Source: Arthrobacter echini (GTDB taxonomy: Bacteria > Actinomycetota > Actinomycetes > Actinomycetales > Micrococcaceae). From it: a stretch of DNA of 64,000 bases. The DNA lies in the NCBI RefSeq assembly GCF_004803505.1, contig NZ_SSWH01000003.1, positions 248,001 through 312,000 on the forward strand, in the 5' to 3' direction. Positions 7,744-16,796 of this stretch are shown one piece after another. Under the pieces are notes generated by a model. The model worked only from the letters and a program-made list of their open reading frames with translations. It was not told the origin of the DNA and made no database searches. Both the position numbers and the translations under genes were made by a program. Every line of letters begins with the position of its first letter. Position 1 is the stretch's first letter.

Positions 7744-8950
7744 GACCGCCTCCCCTCCGGCCAGTCCTGCTCCGCCGGGACGAGGACTGCACGCTCTCCG
7801 ATCCGATCCTCAGCAGCGGGATCTCCCGCTCCACGCGTGTCAGGGAGCCGTGGTGCCCGATCATGGCGAAGGCTGCGGGTTCGGTCCGTCGCCCGTCGAA
7901 GAGGGCGACGGGCTCCCTGGCCAGGACGAGCAGATCGCCGATCCGGGGCAGTACGGTTTCGCTCACGTCGCCGAAGTACCCCCGCCGGACGGCGTCGTCC
8001 CGAGAGAGGATCCATGCGCGCGATCCGAAGGCCTCGTGCCAGCGCGTTGCCAGTGCGGCCCGTGCGGCGTCGTCGAGGTCCGGTTCGAGGTGGAGGTGGA
8101 GCATGCGCGGCTCACCGGCGGTGTGCGCGACGCCCTCGATCAGTCCGGCCTGCTCCGAGTAGTCGATACGCCCGGAGACCGGCACATCCACCATGCCGTG
8201 GTCCGCGCTCAGGAGCAGGAGCGTGTCGGGCGGTAGCCGCCGGGCGAGGAGCCTCACCGCCGCGTCGAGGTCCTCGAGGACCCGGATCCACTCCGTGGAC
8301 GCGACCCCGTACCGGTGGCCGGCCTTGTCGAGGTCGTTGAGGTAGAAGTACATCAGGGCCCTCGGATCGGCGGCCAGGTGCTCGGCCGCGGCATCGATCC
8401 GGGCGTGGATCGTGGCGGCCCCGACGAAGCGGCCGCCGCGCAGTGCCGCCCTGGTCATCGGTGAATCGGCGAAGCGGGGCTCACCCACGGTGATGACCGG
8501 CAGGTGCTCCGCCGCACGTTCGAAGACCGTGGGGTGCGGCTGCCAGCCGAGCGGGTCGACGCCGCTGTCCCAGCGTCCGAGCATGTTCACCACGCGGTCC
8601 TGGGCGGGATCCAGCACGTCGTACCCGACCAGCCCGTGTCTGCCCGGCGGCAGGCCCGTGCCGAAGCTGGCCAGCGACGCGGCCGTCGTCGAGGGGAAGG
8701 CAGCGGTGAGCTTCTGCACCGAATCGAGGTGCTGCCGCAGGAACGGGGCGTGGGCGGCATGCTTGGTGAGCAGGAGCAGCCCGAGACCGTCGACCATCAC
8801 GACGACCACACGCCGTGCGCCCGGCAGCCCGAGGGCATTGGTGAATCCCGGGACGCCCAGCGCGGCCGCCGAACTGGTCATCACCTCGGCCACGGTGGAC
8901 ACCCCGTAGGCCGGCGCTGCCGGAGGAGGCTCGCGGTGCGGAGTACTCAT
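7736..8950 (-). CDS. Alkaline-phosphatase superfamily nucleotide pyrophosphatase/phosphodiesterase
   Basis: A 404-residue member of the alkaline-phosphatase superfamily (type I phosphodiesterase/nucleotide pyrophosphatase group). Expected metal and nucleophile positions are visible: an aspartate in VVVMVDGLG (~residues 50-58), the nucleophile threonine in AFPSTTAASLASF, an aspartate and histidine pair in YLNDLDKAGHRYG, and the late DHGM. There is no signal peptide, so a cytosolic enzyme acting on a phosphodiester is likely; the substrate is unknown. It overlaps tdk and begins five bases after the DUF5998 gene ends. Confidence 0.85.
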   Translation of the reverse strand: MSTPHREPPPAAPAYGVSTVAEVMTSSAAALGVPGFTNALGLPGARRVVVVMVDGLGLLLLTKHAAHAPFLRQHLDSVQKLTAAFPSTTAASLASFGTGLPPGRHGLVGYDVLDPAQDRVVNMLGRWDSGVDPLGWQPHPTVFERAAEHLPVITVGEPRFADSPMTRAALRGGRFVGAATIHARIDAAAEHLAADPRALMYFYLNDLDKAGHRYGVASTEWIRVLEDLDAAVRLLARRLPPDTLLLLSADHGMVDVPVSGRIDYSEQAGLIEGVAHTAGEPRMLHLHLEPDLDDAARAALATRWHEAFGSRAWILSRDDAVRRGYFGDVSETVLPRIGDLLVLAREPVALFDGRRTEPAAFAMIGHHGSLTRVEREIPLLRIGSESVQSSSRRSRTGRRGGGRG

Positions 8951-8955
8951 GCAGG

Positions 8956-9633
8956 CTACCGCTGGTGGTGGGCCCGGGTGAACCGTCCACCGAACCCGGG
9001 CTGGCGGCGCGTGGAGACGTCGCCGGGACCTGCGTAGCCACTGGAGCTGGGGCTGGCGGTGTTGACCTTACGCAGTGCCCGCGCGAAGGCCTTGGCGTTC
9101 TGCACCGCCTGTGCGCCGTCCGCCTCGGCACTGACCCGCAGCACGATGTCCTCCTGCGCCACGGTGCCGGTGTAGCCGTGGTCGGCCTCGCACTGGGGAT
9201 CACCGCAGGTCGCCGGTCCCAGGTCGAGCCGCTGGCCGCCCGACCAGGCGATCGCGAGGGTCAGCTCCCTGACCTGGTCACTGGGCTTGTAGTCCTGCGG
9301 CTGGGCGTACAGATAGCTCAGCACCACGGAACGGATCTGGCTGACGGGTACCGATTCGGTGGAGATCTGCGCCATCACCTGCTCGCCGGCCTCGTCGAGC
9401 TCCTGATCGTCCACGTGCGTGATGACGAGCATGTCCTCGGTGAGCACGAGCACGGTGATGTGACGGTGCACCTCGGTGCGCTCGAAGTGTGTCTCGAGAT
9501 GGGCCACGTGGGACAGTGGCTCGCGGCCGTCGAGGGCATCATGGACGACGTCGGCGACGAGACGGGGGTAGAAGCCTGTGCGCTCGAGGGACGCATCGAG
9601 GTCGCGCCGCTGGGCGGAGAGCGATGGGGTCAT
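8956..9633 (-). CDS. DUF5998 family protein
   Basis: A 225-residue soluble protein of the actinobacterial DUF5998 family. Landmarks are the N-terminal LERTGFYPRLVADVVHDAL, HVAHLETHFERTEVHRHITVLVLT in the middle, and GPATCGDPQCEADHGYTGT, where two cysteines and a histidine could bind a metal. The C terminus is a glycine/arginine-rich tail. Function unknown. First gene of the leftward set with the phosphodiesterase and tdk. Confidence 0.82.
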   Translation of the reverse strand: MTPSLSAQRRDLDASLERTGFYPRLVADVVHDALDGREPLSHVAHLETHFERTEVHRHITVLVLTEDMLVITHVDDQELDEAGEQVMAQISTESVPVSQIRSVVLSYLYAQPQDYKPSDQVRELTLAIAWSGGQRLDLGPATCGDPQCEADHGYTGTVAQEDIVLRVSAEADGAQAVQNAKAFARALRKVNTASPSSSGYAGPGDVSTRRQPGFGGRFTRAHHQR

Positions 9634-9693
9634 GTGCCCCAGTTTCCCCCACCGGGCGCCCCAGTGCCTAACTGCCCGTCCCTGGCCGGTGGA

Positions 9694-12408
9694 TCAGTCG
9701 CGCATGGCACGTCGCGCACTGTCCGTACGCCGCTGCGGGTTGCCGACGTCGATCGCTGCGGCGAGGACTCGGACACCGGAGGTCGCCGCGAGGACCGGCG
9801 TGAGATCGATCCGGGCGATCTCGGGGTGGTTGTCCTTGAGCAGTGCCACCCGCGCCACGAGGTCCTCCAGGGCCGTAACGTCCGCCGGCGGCAGGCCCTG
9901 GTACCCGAAGAGCTTGCGCGCCGCCCGTGGTGCGCGGACCAGATCCGCGACGTCGCCCGTACTCAGGGGAGGTACGGCGTGTGCCCAGTCGTCGAGGAGA
10001 TTGACGGCGTCCCCGGCGAGGCCGAAGGACACCACGGGGCCCATCAGGGGATCCTCGATCGCCTGGATGCTGCACGCCTGGCCCGACGGTGCCATGGACT
10101 GGACCTCCATGCCGAAGCTGCCGAACGGAGCCAGGGCCTTCTCCATCCGGGTGATGTTCTCCCGCAGGGACTGCGCGTCCTCGATGCTCAGCCGGACACC
10201 GCCCAGATCGAGGCGATGCCGCAGGTGCTCGTCCATGGTCTTCAGCGCGACCGGCCACCCGAGACGCGAGGCCTCCCGGACGGCCTCGTCCGCCGAGGAG
10301 AAGCGCGCCGAGGGCAGCAGGGCGATGCCGTAGGCGTCCAGCAGGGACGTACTCTCCTCCGCCGTGAGGCGGGTCAGTTCGACGTCGGTCACCCGGGTGC
10401 GCACCCGGGCCAGAAGACGCGCGGCGTCGTCGGCATCGATGCCGTCCGGGTCCAGGAACTCCCCGTGGTCCCGCGTGCGCCAGAGCGAGTAGCGCACCAC
10501 GGCTCCGAGTGCGGCCAGGGCCGCGCCGGGGCTGCGGAAGCACGGCAGACCGCGCTGCAGGGGCGGTGTGGTCTCCTGGTCCGCGGTGCGCCGGTCGGAC
10601 GACGCCGGCGCGGCCACGAGCCCGTCCAGCTGGAGACCGGCCTGGAGGATGCCGGTGAAGGAGGCGATGACGGGCTTGCCTGCGAGCTCGCCGCACTGCT
10701 GCAGGCGGCCAGCGATGGACTCGGCGCTCAGTCCCCGCGCCGGCAGCGTCGTGACGATCAGGGCGTGAACGGCGTCGTCCTCGAGTGCCTTCCGCACCGC
10801 CGAGGTCAGGGCCGGCAGGGCCACGGACTGCCCGGTGTCGAGCTGCAGCGAGCTCTCGAGCAGCGCCACGGTCATGCCCTGGGCCTCGACGGCGTCGGCA
10901 ACCACCTTGCCGAGGGCCGGGGAGTTGCTGAGCACGGCCACTCCGGACCCCCGGGGCAACGGCTGACTCGCCACGATCTGCGCGATGTCCATCAGCTGCT
11001 CCGTCGTCTCCACCCGCATGACACCGGACTGGCGGAGCATCGCGTCGAGGGCACCCGACGGTGCCTGCGAGGTCCGGACGGCATGACCGGGTGGCAGCTG
11101 CAGGCCGGTGACATCGGACTTGGCGACGATGACCGGTTTCGTCCGGGCCAGACGTCGGGCGATCCGGGAGAACTTCCTCGGATTGCCGATCGACTCGAAG
11201 TACAGGCCCACCGCGCGCGTGGAGGGGTCGTCCTCCCAGAACTGCATGGCGTCGTTGCCCGACACATCGGCACGATTGCCGGCCGAGATCACGGAGGAGA
11301 CACCGAGACCGCGCCGGTGAGCGCTGGCGTACAACAGCACACCGAGGCCCGCGGACTGGCTGAACAGCGACAGGGCGCCTGCCTCGGGCAGCTCCGGTGC
11401 CATCGAGGCATTGAGCCGGATCGCCGGGTCCGTGTTCACGAGTCCGAGCGAGGCGGGCCCGACCACGCGCATCCCGGAGGCCCTGGCCCTGCGCACGAGC
11501 GCCCGCTGGCGCACCGGTCCGTCGCCGCCGTCGTAGCCGGCCGTCGCGATCAGCAGTCCCTTCACGCCGGCCCGGGCACACTCGTCCACGACCGTGTCGA
11601 CGGAATCCTGCGGGACGGCGATCACGGCCAGGTCGACCGGCTCCGGTACATCCACGATCGATGCGTACGAGATCATGCCCTGCAGTTCGAACGCCTCATG
11701 GTTGACCGCGACCACGCGACCCGTGAATCCGCCCTCGATCAGATGCTCCAGGAACGCCTGACCCACGCTCCCGGGCTCGCGGCTCGCTCCGATGACCGCG
11801 ACCGACGACGGCGTGAGCAGTTCGGACATGCTGCGGGCCTCGGCGCGGTGCTCCCGCGCCTCCATGACGGCGCGGGACTTCCGGGTGGGATCGATGTCGA
11901 AGCCGAGCATGACGACGCCGTCGTCGAAATTCCGGCTCACCTCGTACCCTGCTTCGGCGAAGACGGTGATCATCTTCCGGTTCTCGGGCAGCACCTCGGC
12001 CGTGAAGCGCCCGATCCCGTTCTCGAGGGCGGCGGCGGCGAGGTGCTCGAGCAGGATGGAACCGAGTCCGCGGCCCTGGTAGGAGTCCGAGACGTTGAAC
12101 GCGACCTCCGCCTCGAACGGGTCGTCGAGCCTGTCGTAACGACCGATGCCGATGATCCGGTCTCCCCGGGTGATCACGAACGCGACCCGGTCATGATGGT
12201 CCACCTCGGTGAAGCGCCTGAGTTCCTTCGCACTCAGCTTCGCCTTGTAGGTGAAGAATCGGAGGTAGATCGAGTTCTGGGACTGCCGGACGTGGAAGTC
12301 CTGCACGGCATCGGCGTCCGATGGCAGGATCGGCCGGAGGTGGGCTGTTCCGCCATCGCGGAGGATGACATCGGCCTCCCAGTAGGAGGGGTACTGTCCG
12401 TCCGCCAT
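9694..12408 (-). CDS. GNAT acetyltransferase fused to NDP-forming acyl-CoA ligase
   Basis: A 904-residue fusion. Residues ~12-180 are a GNAT acetyltransferase (acetyl-CoA loop in SDSYQGRGLGSILLEHLAA). Residues ~195-320 are a CoA-binding Rossmann domain (SVAVIGASREPGSVGQ), followed by succinyl-CoA-ligase-like flavodoxin domains and, from ~residue 680, an ATP-grasp domain (EESTSLLDAYGI ... SRLGWPVALK). This resembles the Pat/PatZ family of protein lysine acetyltransferases, except that GNAT is at the N terminus, as is usual in Actinobacteria. It may acetylate acyl-CoA synthetases or make acyl-CoA; the sequence alone does not decide. It begins at an ATG with TACCCT six bases upstream, implying a leaderless mRNA. 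Confidence 0.88.
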   Translation of the reverse strand: MADGQYPSYWEADVILRDGGTAHLRPILPSDADAVQDFHVRQSQNSIYLRFFTYKAKLSAKELRRFTEVDHHDRVAFVITRGDRIIGIGRYDRLDDPFEAEVAFNVSDSYQGRGLGSILLEHLAAAALENGIGRFTAEVLPENRKMITVFAEAGYEVSRNFDDGVVMLGFDIDPTRKSRAVMEAREHRAEARSMSELLTPSSVAVIGASREPGSVGQAFLEHLIEGGFTGRVVAVNHEAFELQGMISYASIVDVPEPVDLAVIAVPQDSVDTVVDECARAGVKGLLIATAGYDGGDGPVRQRALVRRARASGMRVVGPASLGLVNTDPAIRLNASMAPELPEAGALSLFSQSAGLGVLLYASAHRRGLGVSSVISAGNRADVSGNDAMQFWEDDPSTRAVGLYFESIGNPRKFSRIARRLARTKPVIVAKSDVTGLQLPPGHAVRTSQAPSGALDAMLRQSGVMRVETTEQLMDIAQIVASQPLPRGSGVAVLSNSPALGKVVADAVEAQGMTVALLESSLQLDTGQSVALPALTSAVRKALEDDAVHALIVTTLPARGLSAESIAGRLQQCGELAGKPVIASFTGILQAGLQLDGLVAAPASSDRRTADQETTPPLQRGLPCFRSPGAALAALGAVVRYSLWRTRDHGEFLDPDGIDADDAARLLARVRTRVTDVELTRLTAEESTSLLDAYGIALLPSARFSSADEAVREASRLGWPVALKTMDEHLRHRLDLGGVRLSIEDAQSLRENITRMEKALAPFGSFGMEVQSMAPSGQACSIQAIEDPLMGPVVSFGLAGDAVNLLDDWAHAVPPLSTGDVADLVRAPRAARKLFGYQGLPPADVTALEDLVARVALLKDNHPEIARIDLTPVLAATSGVRVLAAAIDVGNPQRRTDSARRAMRD

Positions 12409-12414
12409 AGACTC

Positions 12415-12420
12415 AGGGTA
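12415..12420 (-). promoter_or_regulatory. -10 box, leaderless promoter of GNAT/CoA-ligase gene
   Basis: TACCCT on the minus strand, then six bases (GAGTCT), then the ATG at 12408. No Shine-Dalgarno sequence is present. The same TACCCT box and spacing occur at lipB. Confidence 0.6.
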
Positions 12421-12531
12421 GTCGGCATCCCCTGATCATGCGTCGCACCGCGTCCGGGGCGGCCCGCGGATCGCGGGCACACGCCGCGAACCTGCTTCCG
12501 TCCATCGAGTTGTTGAGGAACCGCCACGCAC

Positions 12532-15099
12532 ATGGCCAGGCGCCAGAAGTCCGCACCGCCGGAGGATTACACCGAGAACATCATCGAGATCGACGTCGAG
12601 ACGGAGATGGAGGAGTCGTTCCTCGAGTACGCCTACTCGGTGATCTACTCGCGCGCACTCCCCGACGCCCGCGACGGGCTCAAACCCGTCCAGCGGCGCA
12701 TCCTGTACATGATGACCGACATGGGCCTGCGACCGGATCGCGGCCACGTGAAGTCCGCCCGTGTGGTCGGCGAGGTCATGGGCAAGCTGCACCCCCACGG
12801 GGACAGCGCCATCTACGACGCCATGGTGCGCATGGCCCAGGACTTCTCCCTCAGGCTCCCGCTCATCGACGGCCACGGCAACTTCGGCTCGCTCGACGAC
12901 GGTCCGGCTGCCGCCCGCTACACCGAGGCCCGCCTCGCCGCACCGGCATTGACCATGACGGACCACCTCGACGAGGACGTCGTCGATTTCGTCCCGAACT
13001 ACGACAATCAGCTCACCCAGCCCGAGGTACTACCGGCCGCCTTCCCCAATCTGCTCGTGAACGGCGCCAGCGGGATCGCCGTCGGCATGGCCACGAACAT
13101 GGCACCGCACAATCTGGGCGAGATCATCGCTGCGGCCCGCCACCTGATCCAGCACCCCGATGCGTCTCTTGAGGACCTGATGCGGATCGTGCCCGGTCCG
13201 GATCTTCCCAGCGGCGGCAGGATCGTGGGGCTCGGCGGGATCAGGGACGCCTATGCGAGCGGTCGGGGATCCTTCAGGACCAGGGCTTCGGTGAGCGTGG
13301 AGCAACTCTCAGCCCGTCGTACCGGGCTCGTCGTCACCGAACTGCCGTACACGGTGGGTCCGGAGAAGGTGATCGAGCGGATCAAGGACGCCGTGACGGC
13401 GAAGAAGCTCCAGGGCATCTCGGACATCGTGGATCTCTCGGACCGCACCCACGGGCTGCGCCTGGTGATCGAGCTGAAGAACGGCTTCAATCCCGCCGCG
13501 GTGCTGGATCAGCTCTACCGCTTCACGCCGATGGAGGATTCCTTCGGCATCAACAACGTGGCGCTCGTGGACGGCCAGCCCCGCACGCTGGGGCTCGTCG
13601 AGCTGCTGCAGGTGTATCTCGACCACAGGATCCTGGTGGTCCGCCGCCGGACCTCCTATCGACTGCGACGCAAGCGCGAGCGGCTGCATCTCGTCGAGGG
13701 CCTGCTCATCGCCATCGTCGACATCGACGAGGTCATCCAGATCATCCGGTCCTCGGACGAGGCCGCCGCCGCGCGAACCAGGCTCAGGGCGATCTACGAT
13801 CTGTCCGAGGTGCAGGCCGACTACATCCTGGAGCTGCGCCTGCGCCAGCTGACGAAGTACTCGCGCGTCGAGCTCGAGAAGGAGCAGCACCAGCTGCGCC
13901 TCGAGATCGCGGAGCTGGAAGCCGTTCTCGGATCGGAGGAACGCCTGCGCACGCTGGTCTCGACCGAGCTCGCCGAACTGTCCGGGACGTTCGCCACACC
14001 GCGTCGCACGGTGCTGCTCGAGTCCGAGGCCGCCGCGCCGCTCAAGGACCACCTTCCGGCTCCCGGTCGGACGGCGAAGGCGGTTCTGCCGCTGGAGGTT
14101 CCGGACGATCCCTGCTGGGTCCTGCTCTCGACCTCCGGACAGCTGGCCCGCACCTCCACGCGTGAGCCCCTCGCGGACGGTCAGCGGAGCAGACACGATG
14201 TTCTCACCTCCGTGGTCGCCTCGACCGCCCGCGGTGAGGTGTGCGCCGTGACGAGCGCCGGACGGATGATCCGCCTCCAGGTGGTGGACCTGCCCGCACT
14301 GCCTCCGTTCAACGGCACGCCGAACCTCGCGGGCGGGGTGTCGTCCAAGGAGTTCATCACGCTGGAACGGGGCGAGAGGCTTGTCGGGCTGGCAGCACTG
14401 ACCGAGGTGGTGGCTCTCGGCACCGTGCAGGGCGTGGTGAAACGGGTCCAGCCCGAGTATCCGTTGAACCGGGACGACTGGGAGATCATCTCGCTCAGGC
14501 CCAAGGACGCCGTGGTGGGTGTCGCGACAGCCTCGGACCAGGACCAGCTGGTGTTCATCACCGCTCACGCGCAATTGCTCCGGCTCCCCGCGGCGGCCGT
14601 GCGGGCGCAGGGCCGGATGGCCGCCGGGATGACGGGCATGAAGCTGTCCGCCGGTGACAGGGTGCTCCACTTCGGTTCGGTCGCGGGCGGGGACGACCGG
14701 GCCGTGGTGGTCACCGTCACCGCGGCGAGCGCCGGCGCACCCGACGCGGCGCAGGGATCGGCGAAAGTGACCGAGCTCGAGGAGTACCCGGTCAAGGGCC
14801 GGGCCACCGCCGGGGTACGGGCACATCGGTTCCTGCGCGGAGAGGACGCCCTGGCCCTGGCCTGGGCGGGCCACGGCCCCGCCCGTGCAGCATCCGCCAA
14901 CGGCGTTGCGCGTGCACTGCCCACCGAGCACGGTCGACGCGACGGCTCAGGGGTTCCCCTCACCCAACGCATCGACGCCGTCGGGCCGAGCCTGTCCGGG
15001 CTCGTGGAAGCACCTGATGCGGGCTCGGCCGTCTCCACCGCACCCTCGGTCCCGCCGCGGGCTGCTGCGCCGGACGACGGACAGGGCACCCTGCTGTAG
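12532..15099 (+). CDS. parC: DNA topoisomerase IV subunit A
   Basis: The 855-residue breakage-reunion subunit of a type IIA topoisomerase, which decatenates daughter chromosomes. The catalytic tyrosine is Y130 in AARYTEARL. The quinolone-resistance region reads [15 protein letters not shown], with wild-type-like Ser92 and Asp96. The GyrA-type C-terminal beta-pinwheel blades occupy about residues 510-780. I call it ParC rather than GyrA because the partner subunit at 17900-20005 is ParE-like, the genes lie near sigA, and gyrAB in this group lie beside dnaN/recF. GAGGAA precedes the ATG at 12532. Confidence 0.87.
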   Translation: MARRQKSAPPEDYTENIIEIDVETEMEESFLEYAYSVIYSRALPDARDGLKPVQRRILYMMTDMGLRPDRGHVKSARVVGEVMGKLHPHGDSAIYDAMVRMAQDFSLRLPLIDGHGNFGSLDDGPAAARYTEARLAAPALTMTDHLDEDVVDFVPNYDNQLTQPEVLPAAFPNLLVNGASGIAVGMATNMAPHNLGEIIAAARHLIQHPDASLEDLMRIVPGPDLPSGGRIVGLGGIRDAYASGRGSFRTRASVSVEQLSARRTGLVVTELPYTVGPEKVIERIKDAVTAKKLQGISDIVDLSDRTHGLRLVIELKNGFNPAAVLDQLYRFTPMEDSFGINNVALVDGQPRTLGLVELLQVYLDHRILVVRRRTSYRLRRKRERLHLVEGLLIAIVDIDEVIQIIRSSDEAAAARTRLRAIYDLSEVQADYILELRLRQLTKYSRVELEKEQHQLRLEIAELEAVLGSEERLRTLVSTELAELSGTFATPRRTVLLESEAAAPLKDHLPAPGRTAKAVLPLEVPDDPCWVLLSTSGQLARTSTREPLADGQRSRHDVLTSVVASTARGEVCAVTSAGRMIRLQVVDLPALPPFNGTPNLAGGVSSKEFITLERGERLVGLAALTEVVALGTVQGVVKRVQPEYPLNRDDWEIISLRPKDAVVGVATASDQDQLVFITAHAQLLRLPAAAVRAQGRMAAGMTGMKLSAGDRVLHFGSVAGGDDRAVVVTVTAASAGAPDAAQGSAKVTELEEYPVKGRATAGVRAHRFLRGEDALALAWAGHGPARAASANGVARALPTEHGRRDGSGVPLTQRIDAVGPSLSGLVEAPDAGSAVSTAPSVPPRAAAPDDGQGTLL

Positions 15100-15130
15100 T
15101 CGGTGCTGACAGTGCCGGCCGGCTGCCGCG

Positions 15131-16201
15131 CTACTGCACGCCCTCGGTGGGTCTCGGCGAGGTGTCCGCAACGAGCGGCAGATCGAAGACGATCGAGCGC
15201 TGTGTCGGCTCGTACCCCATGCGCTCGTAGAGACCCAGCGCGCCCGAGGGGTTCTCGGTGTCCACGCCCAGTCCGGCGTTGGCCATGCCCGCGGCGCGAT
15301 AGCGCTTCATCGCCTCGGTGAGCAGCGACGCCGCGAGCCCCTTCCCGCGCCAGGACCTCCGCACGCCGAGGAGATCCGTGTACCCCTCGGAATGGCCGAG
15401 AAGTCGCTCGGACTCCGGATCGTGACTGGCCAGCTGGTACGCGACCACCTCGTCCTTCCCCGGGTCCAGCAGAGCCAGGCTCCAGTCGCTGCGGAACTCG
15501 GGATGGGCGATGGTGAACTGCCATGACTCGCGGTCCCGTGGCTCGCTCCCCCAATGGTCCCGGAACGCGTCGTTGTGGGCGAGCCGCACGAGCTCGGCGA
15601 TGTTCCGGTCTGCTCCGTCGGCGAAACTCACCAGTTCCAGCTCCCCGGGGAACGGCAGGTCACGGATGGGCTGATCGAGCGGCCTGGTCATCTCGGTGAA
15701 GTAGCGCACGATCTCACTGCCCGACGCCGCGAGCAGGCCCAGGTGCGACCGGTTGTTCTCCTCGACGTAGTTGCGCAGGATACCTACTGTCCGGCCGGTC
15801 TCGCGCAGGCGCTCAATGGCCCGCCATGCCTGCCAGGCGAACACTGCGCGCCCGAGGCCCCGTCGGCGCCACTGCGGATCGACGCCGCCTGCGCCGTGCA
15901 CGAGGGAGGATCCCGGGTTCATCGAGAGCCGGCCGAAGGCGCGTGGCACGCCGTCGTCGTCGAATCCCGCGACGGTGTCCCGGCGGGGGTCGTTCTTCGA
16001 TGCGTGGAGCGCCTGCTCGAGATCGGCCCGCTGTTCCACCCAGTCCGGCTCGTCCACGGCGGCGATGCGCTGGATCAGCCCGAGCCAGGCATCGATGTCG
16101 GCGTGGGTCAGGGGCCGCCACCGGAGGATCCCGGGTAGCACCGGGGCGGCGTCGGATTCGTCGTGTCCGGCCCCGTCCGGGCCGGGGTCGGTCGTTCTCA
16201 T
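15131..16201 (-). CDS. Double-GNAT N-acetyltransferase
   Basis: A 356-residue protein with two GNAT folds. The N-terminal copy carries VDPQWRRRGLGRAVF (~residues 108-122) and the C-terminal copy VRRSWRGKGLAASLLTEAM (~280-300), both acetyl-CoA-binding loops; only the latter is followed by a complete ending (NPSGALGLYERMGYE). The two-domain plan recalls mycothiol synthase MshD, but the sequence is a different group and the substrate is unknown. It begins at an ATG preceded six bases upstream by TAGGAT, so the mRNA is probably leaderless. It ends 31 bases from the parC stop. Confidence 0.8.
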   Translation of the reverse strand: MRTTDPGPDGAGHDESDAAPVLPGILRWRPLTHADIDAWLGLIQRIAAVDEPDWVEQRADLEQALHASKNDPRRDTVAGFDDDGVPRAFGRLSMNPGSSLVHGAGGVDPQWRRRGLGRAVFAWQAWRAIERLRETGRTVGILRNYVEENNRSHLGLLAASGSEIVRYFTEMTRPLDQPIRDLPFPGELELVSFADGADRNIAELVRLAHNDAFRDHWGSEPRDRESWQFTIAHPEFRSDWSLALLDPGKDEVVAYQLASHDPESERLLGHSEGYTDLLGVRRSWRGKGLAASLLTEAMKRYRAAGMANAGLGVDTENPSGALGLYERMGYEPTQRSIVFDLPLVADTSPRPTEGVQ

Positions 16202-16207
16202 GGTTCC

Positions 16208-16213
16208 ATCCTA
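16208..16213 (-). promoter_or_regulatory. -10 box, leaderless promoter of double-GNAT gene
   Basis: TAGGAT on the minus strand, six bases (GGAACC), then the ATG at 16201. The box overlaps the edge of a 13-bp tandem duplication. Confidence 0.6.
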
Positions 16214-16245
16214 TTCCAGCGCGCTATTCCAGCGCGTCCAGCGCG
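16211..16245. repeat. 13-bp tandem duplication at GNAT promoter
   Basis: CTATTCCAGCGCG at 16211-16223 and 16224-16236, then a partial third copy TCCAGCGCG to 16245. The first copy includes half of the -10 box of the leftward GNAT gene. Confidence 0.88.
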
Positions 16246-16293
16246 CCCGCGCCTCGGGCGCGCTCCGAGGCGGTCCTCGCCCGTACCCGACTC

Positions 16294-16310
16294 TTCTACA
16301 GGGAGTAGAA
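16294..16310. promoter_or_regulatory. Candidate BlaI-type operator
   Basis: Perfect dyad TTCTAC-AGGGA-GTAGAA, 110 bases before the BlaI-family gene. BlaI/MecI repressors bind TACA/TGTA-like or CTAC/GTAG dyads. A likely -10 (TATCTT, 16329-16334) puts this site over the -35 region, which would suit autorepression. A second half-site (TTTGTAGT) lies at 16333-16340. Confidence 0.6.
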
Positions 16311-16420
16311 ACCCGTCCTCCGACGCTGTATCTTTGTAGTCCGGGTCTCCACCGTTTTCCGCGCGTGGAGCGTCGCCGGTCCCGGTACCGATCGCATCAC
16401 AGAGGAATCGAAGGAAGACC

Positions 16421-16789
16421 ATGGCAACGCTCGGAGACCTCGAACGCACGGTAATGGATCTGCTGTGGGCCACGACGGAGGCGACGACCGCGAACGAGCT
16501 GCGCGATGCCATCGCCGAGGCACCGGCGCCGGAGGCAGGACGCGAACTCGCCGTGACCACGGTGCTCACCGTGCTCTCGCGGCTGGAGAAGAAGGGTCTC
16601 GTGGAACGGGAGCGCGACAGCCGCCCTCACCGCTACCGCGCCGTGACGTCCCGTGAGGACCATACCGCCGAACTGATGCATGAGGTGCTGGTCACCGCGC
16701 CGGATCGCGACGCCGTCCTCGCCCGCTTCATCGGCAGCGTGTCCGAGGCCGAGGCCCAGACACTGCGCACTCTGCTCGGCGGCAGCTGA
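16421..16789 (+). CDS. BlaI/MecI/CopY-family repressor
   Basis: A 122-residue winged-helix repressor. MATLGDLERTVMDLLWATTEATTANEL is the characteristic start; the recognition helix lies in TTVLTVLSRLEKKGLVERERDSRPHRYRA, and the C-terminal helices (HEVLVTAPDRDAVLARFIGSVSE) form the dimer. Relatives are inactivated by proteolysis from a membrane M56 peptidase, and just such a gene follows after seven bases. AAGGAAG precedes the ATG. No beta-lactamase or copper ATPase is nearby, so the regulon is not obvious; autoregulation via the dyad at 16294 is likely. Confidence 0.9.
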   Translation: MATLGDLERTVMDLLWATTEATTANELRDAIAEAPAPEAGRELAVTTVLTVLSRLEKKGLVERERDSRPHRYRAVTSREDHTAELMHEVLVTAPDRDAVLARFIGSVSEAEAQTLRTLLGGS

Positions 16790-16796
16790 CCCGTCG

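Noticed and set aside
8965-12435. 1156-codon rightward open frame over DUF5998 and GNAT/CoA-ligase genes
   Set aside because: It is antisense to two recognisable genes, has no domain, and high-GC codon use on the other strand suppresses stops in this frame.
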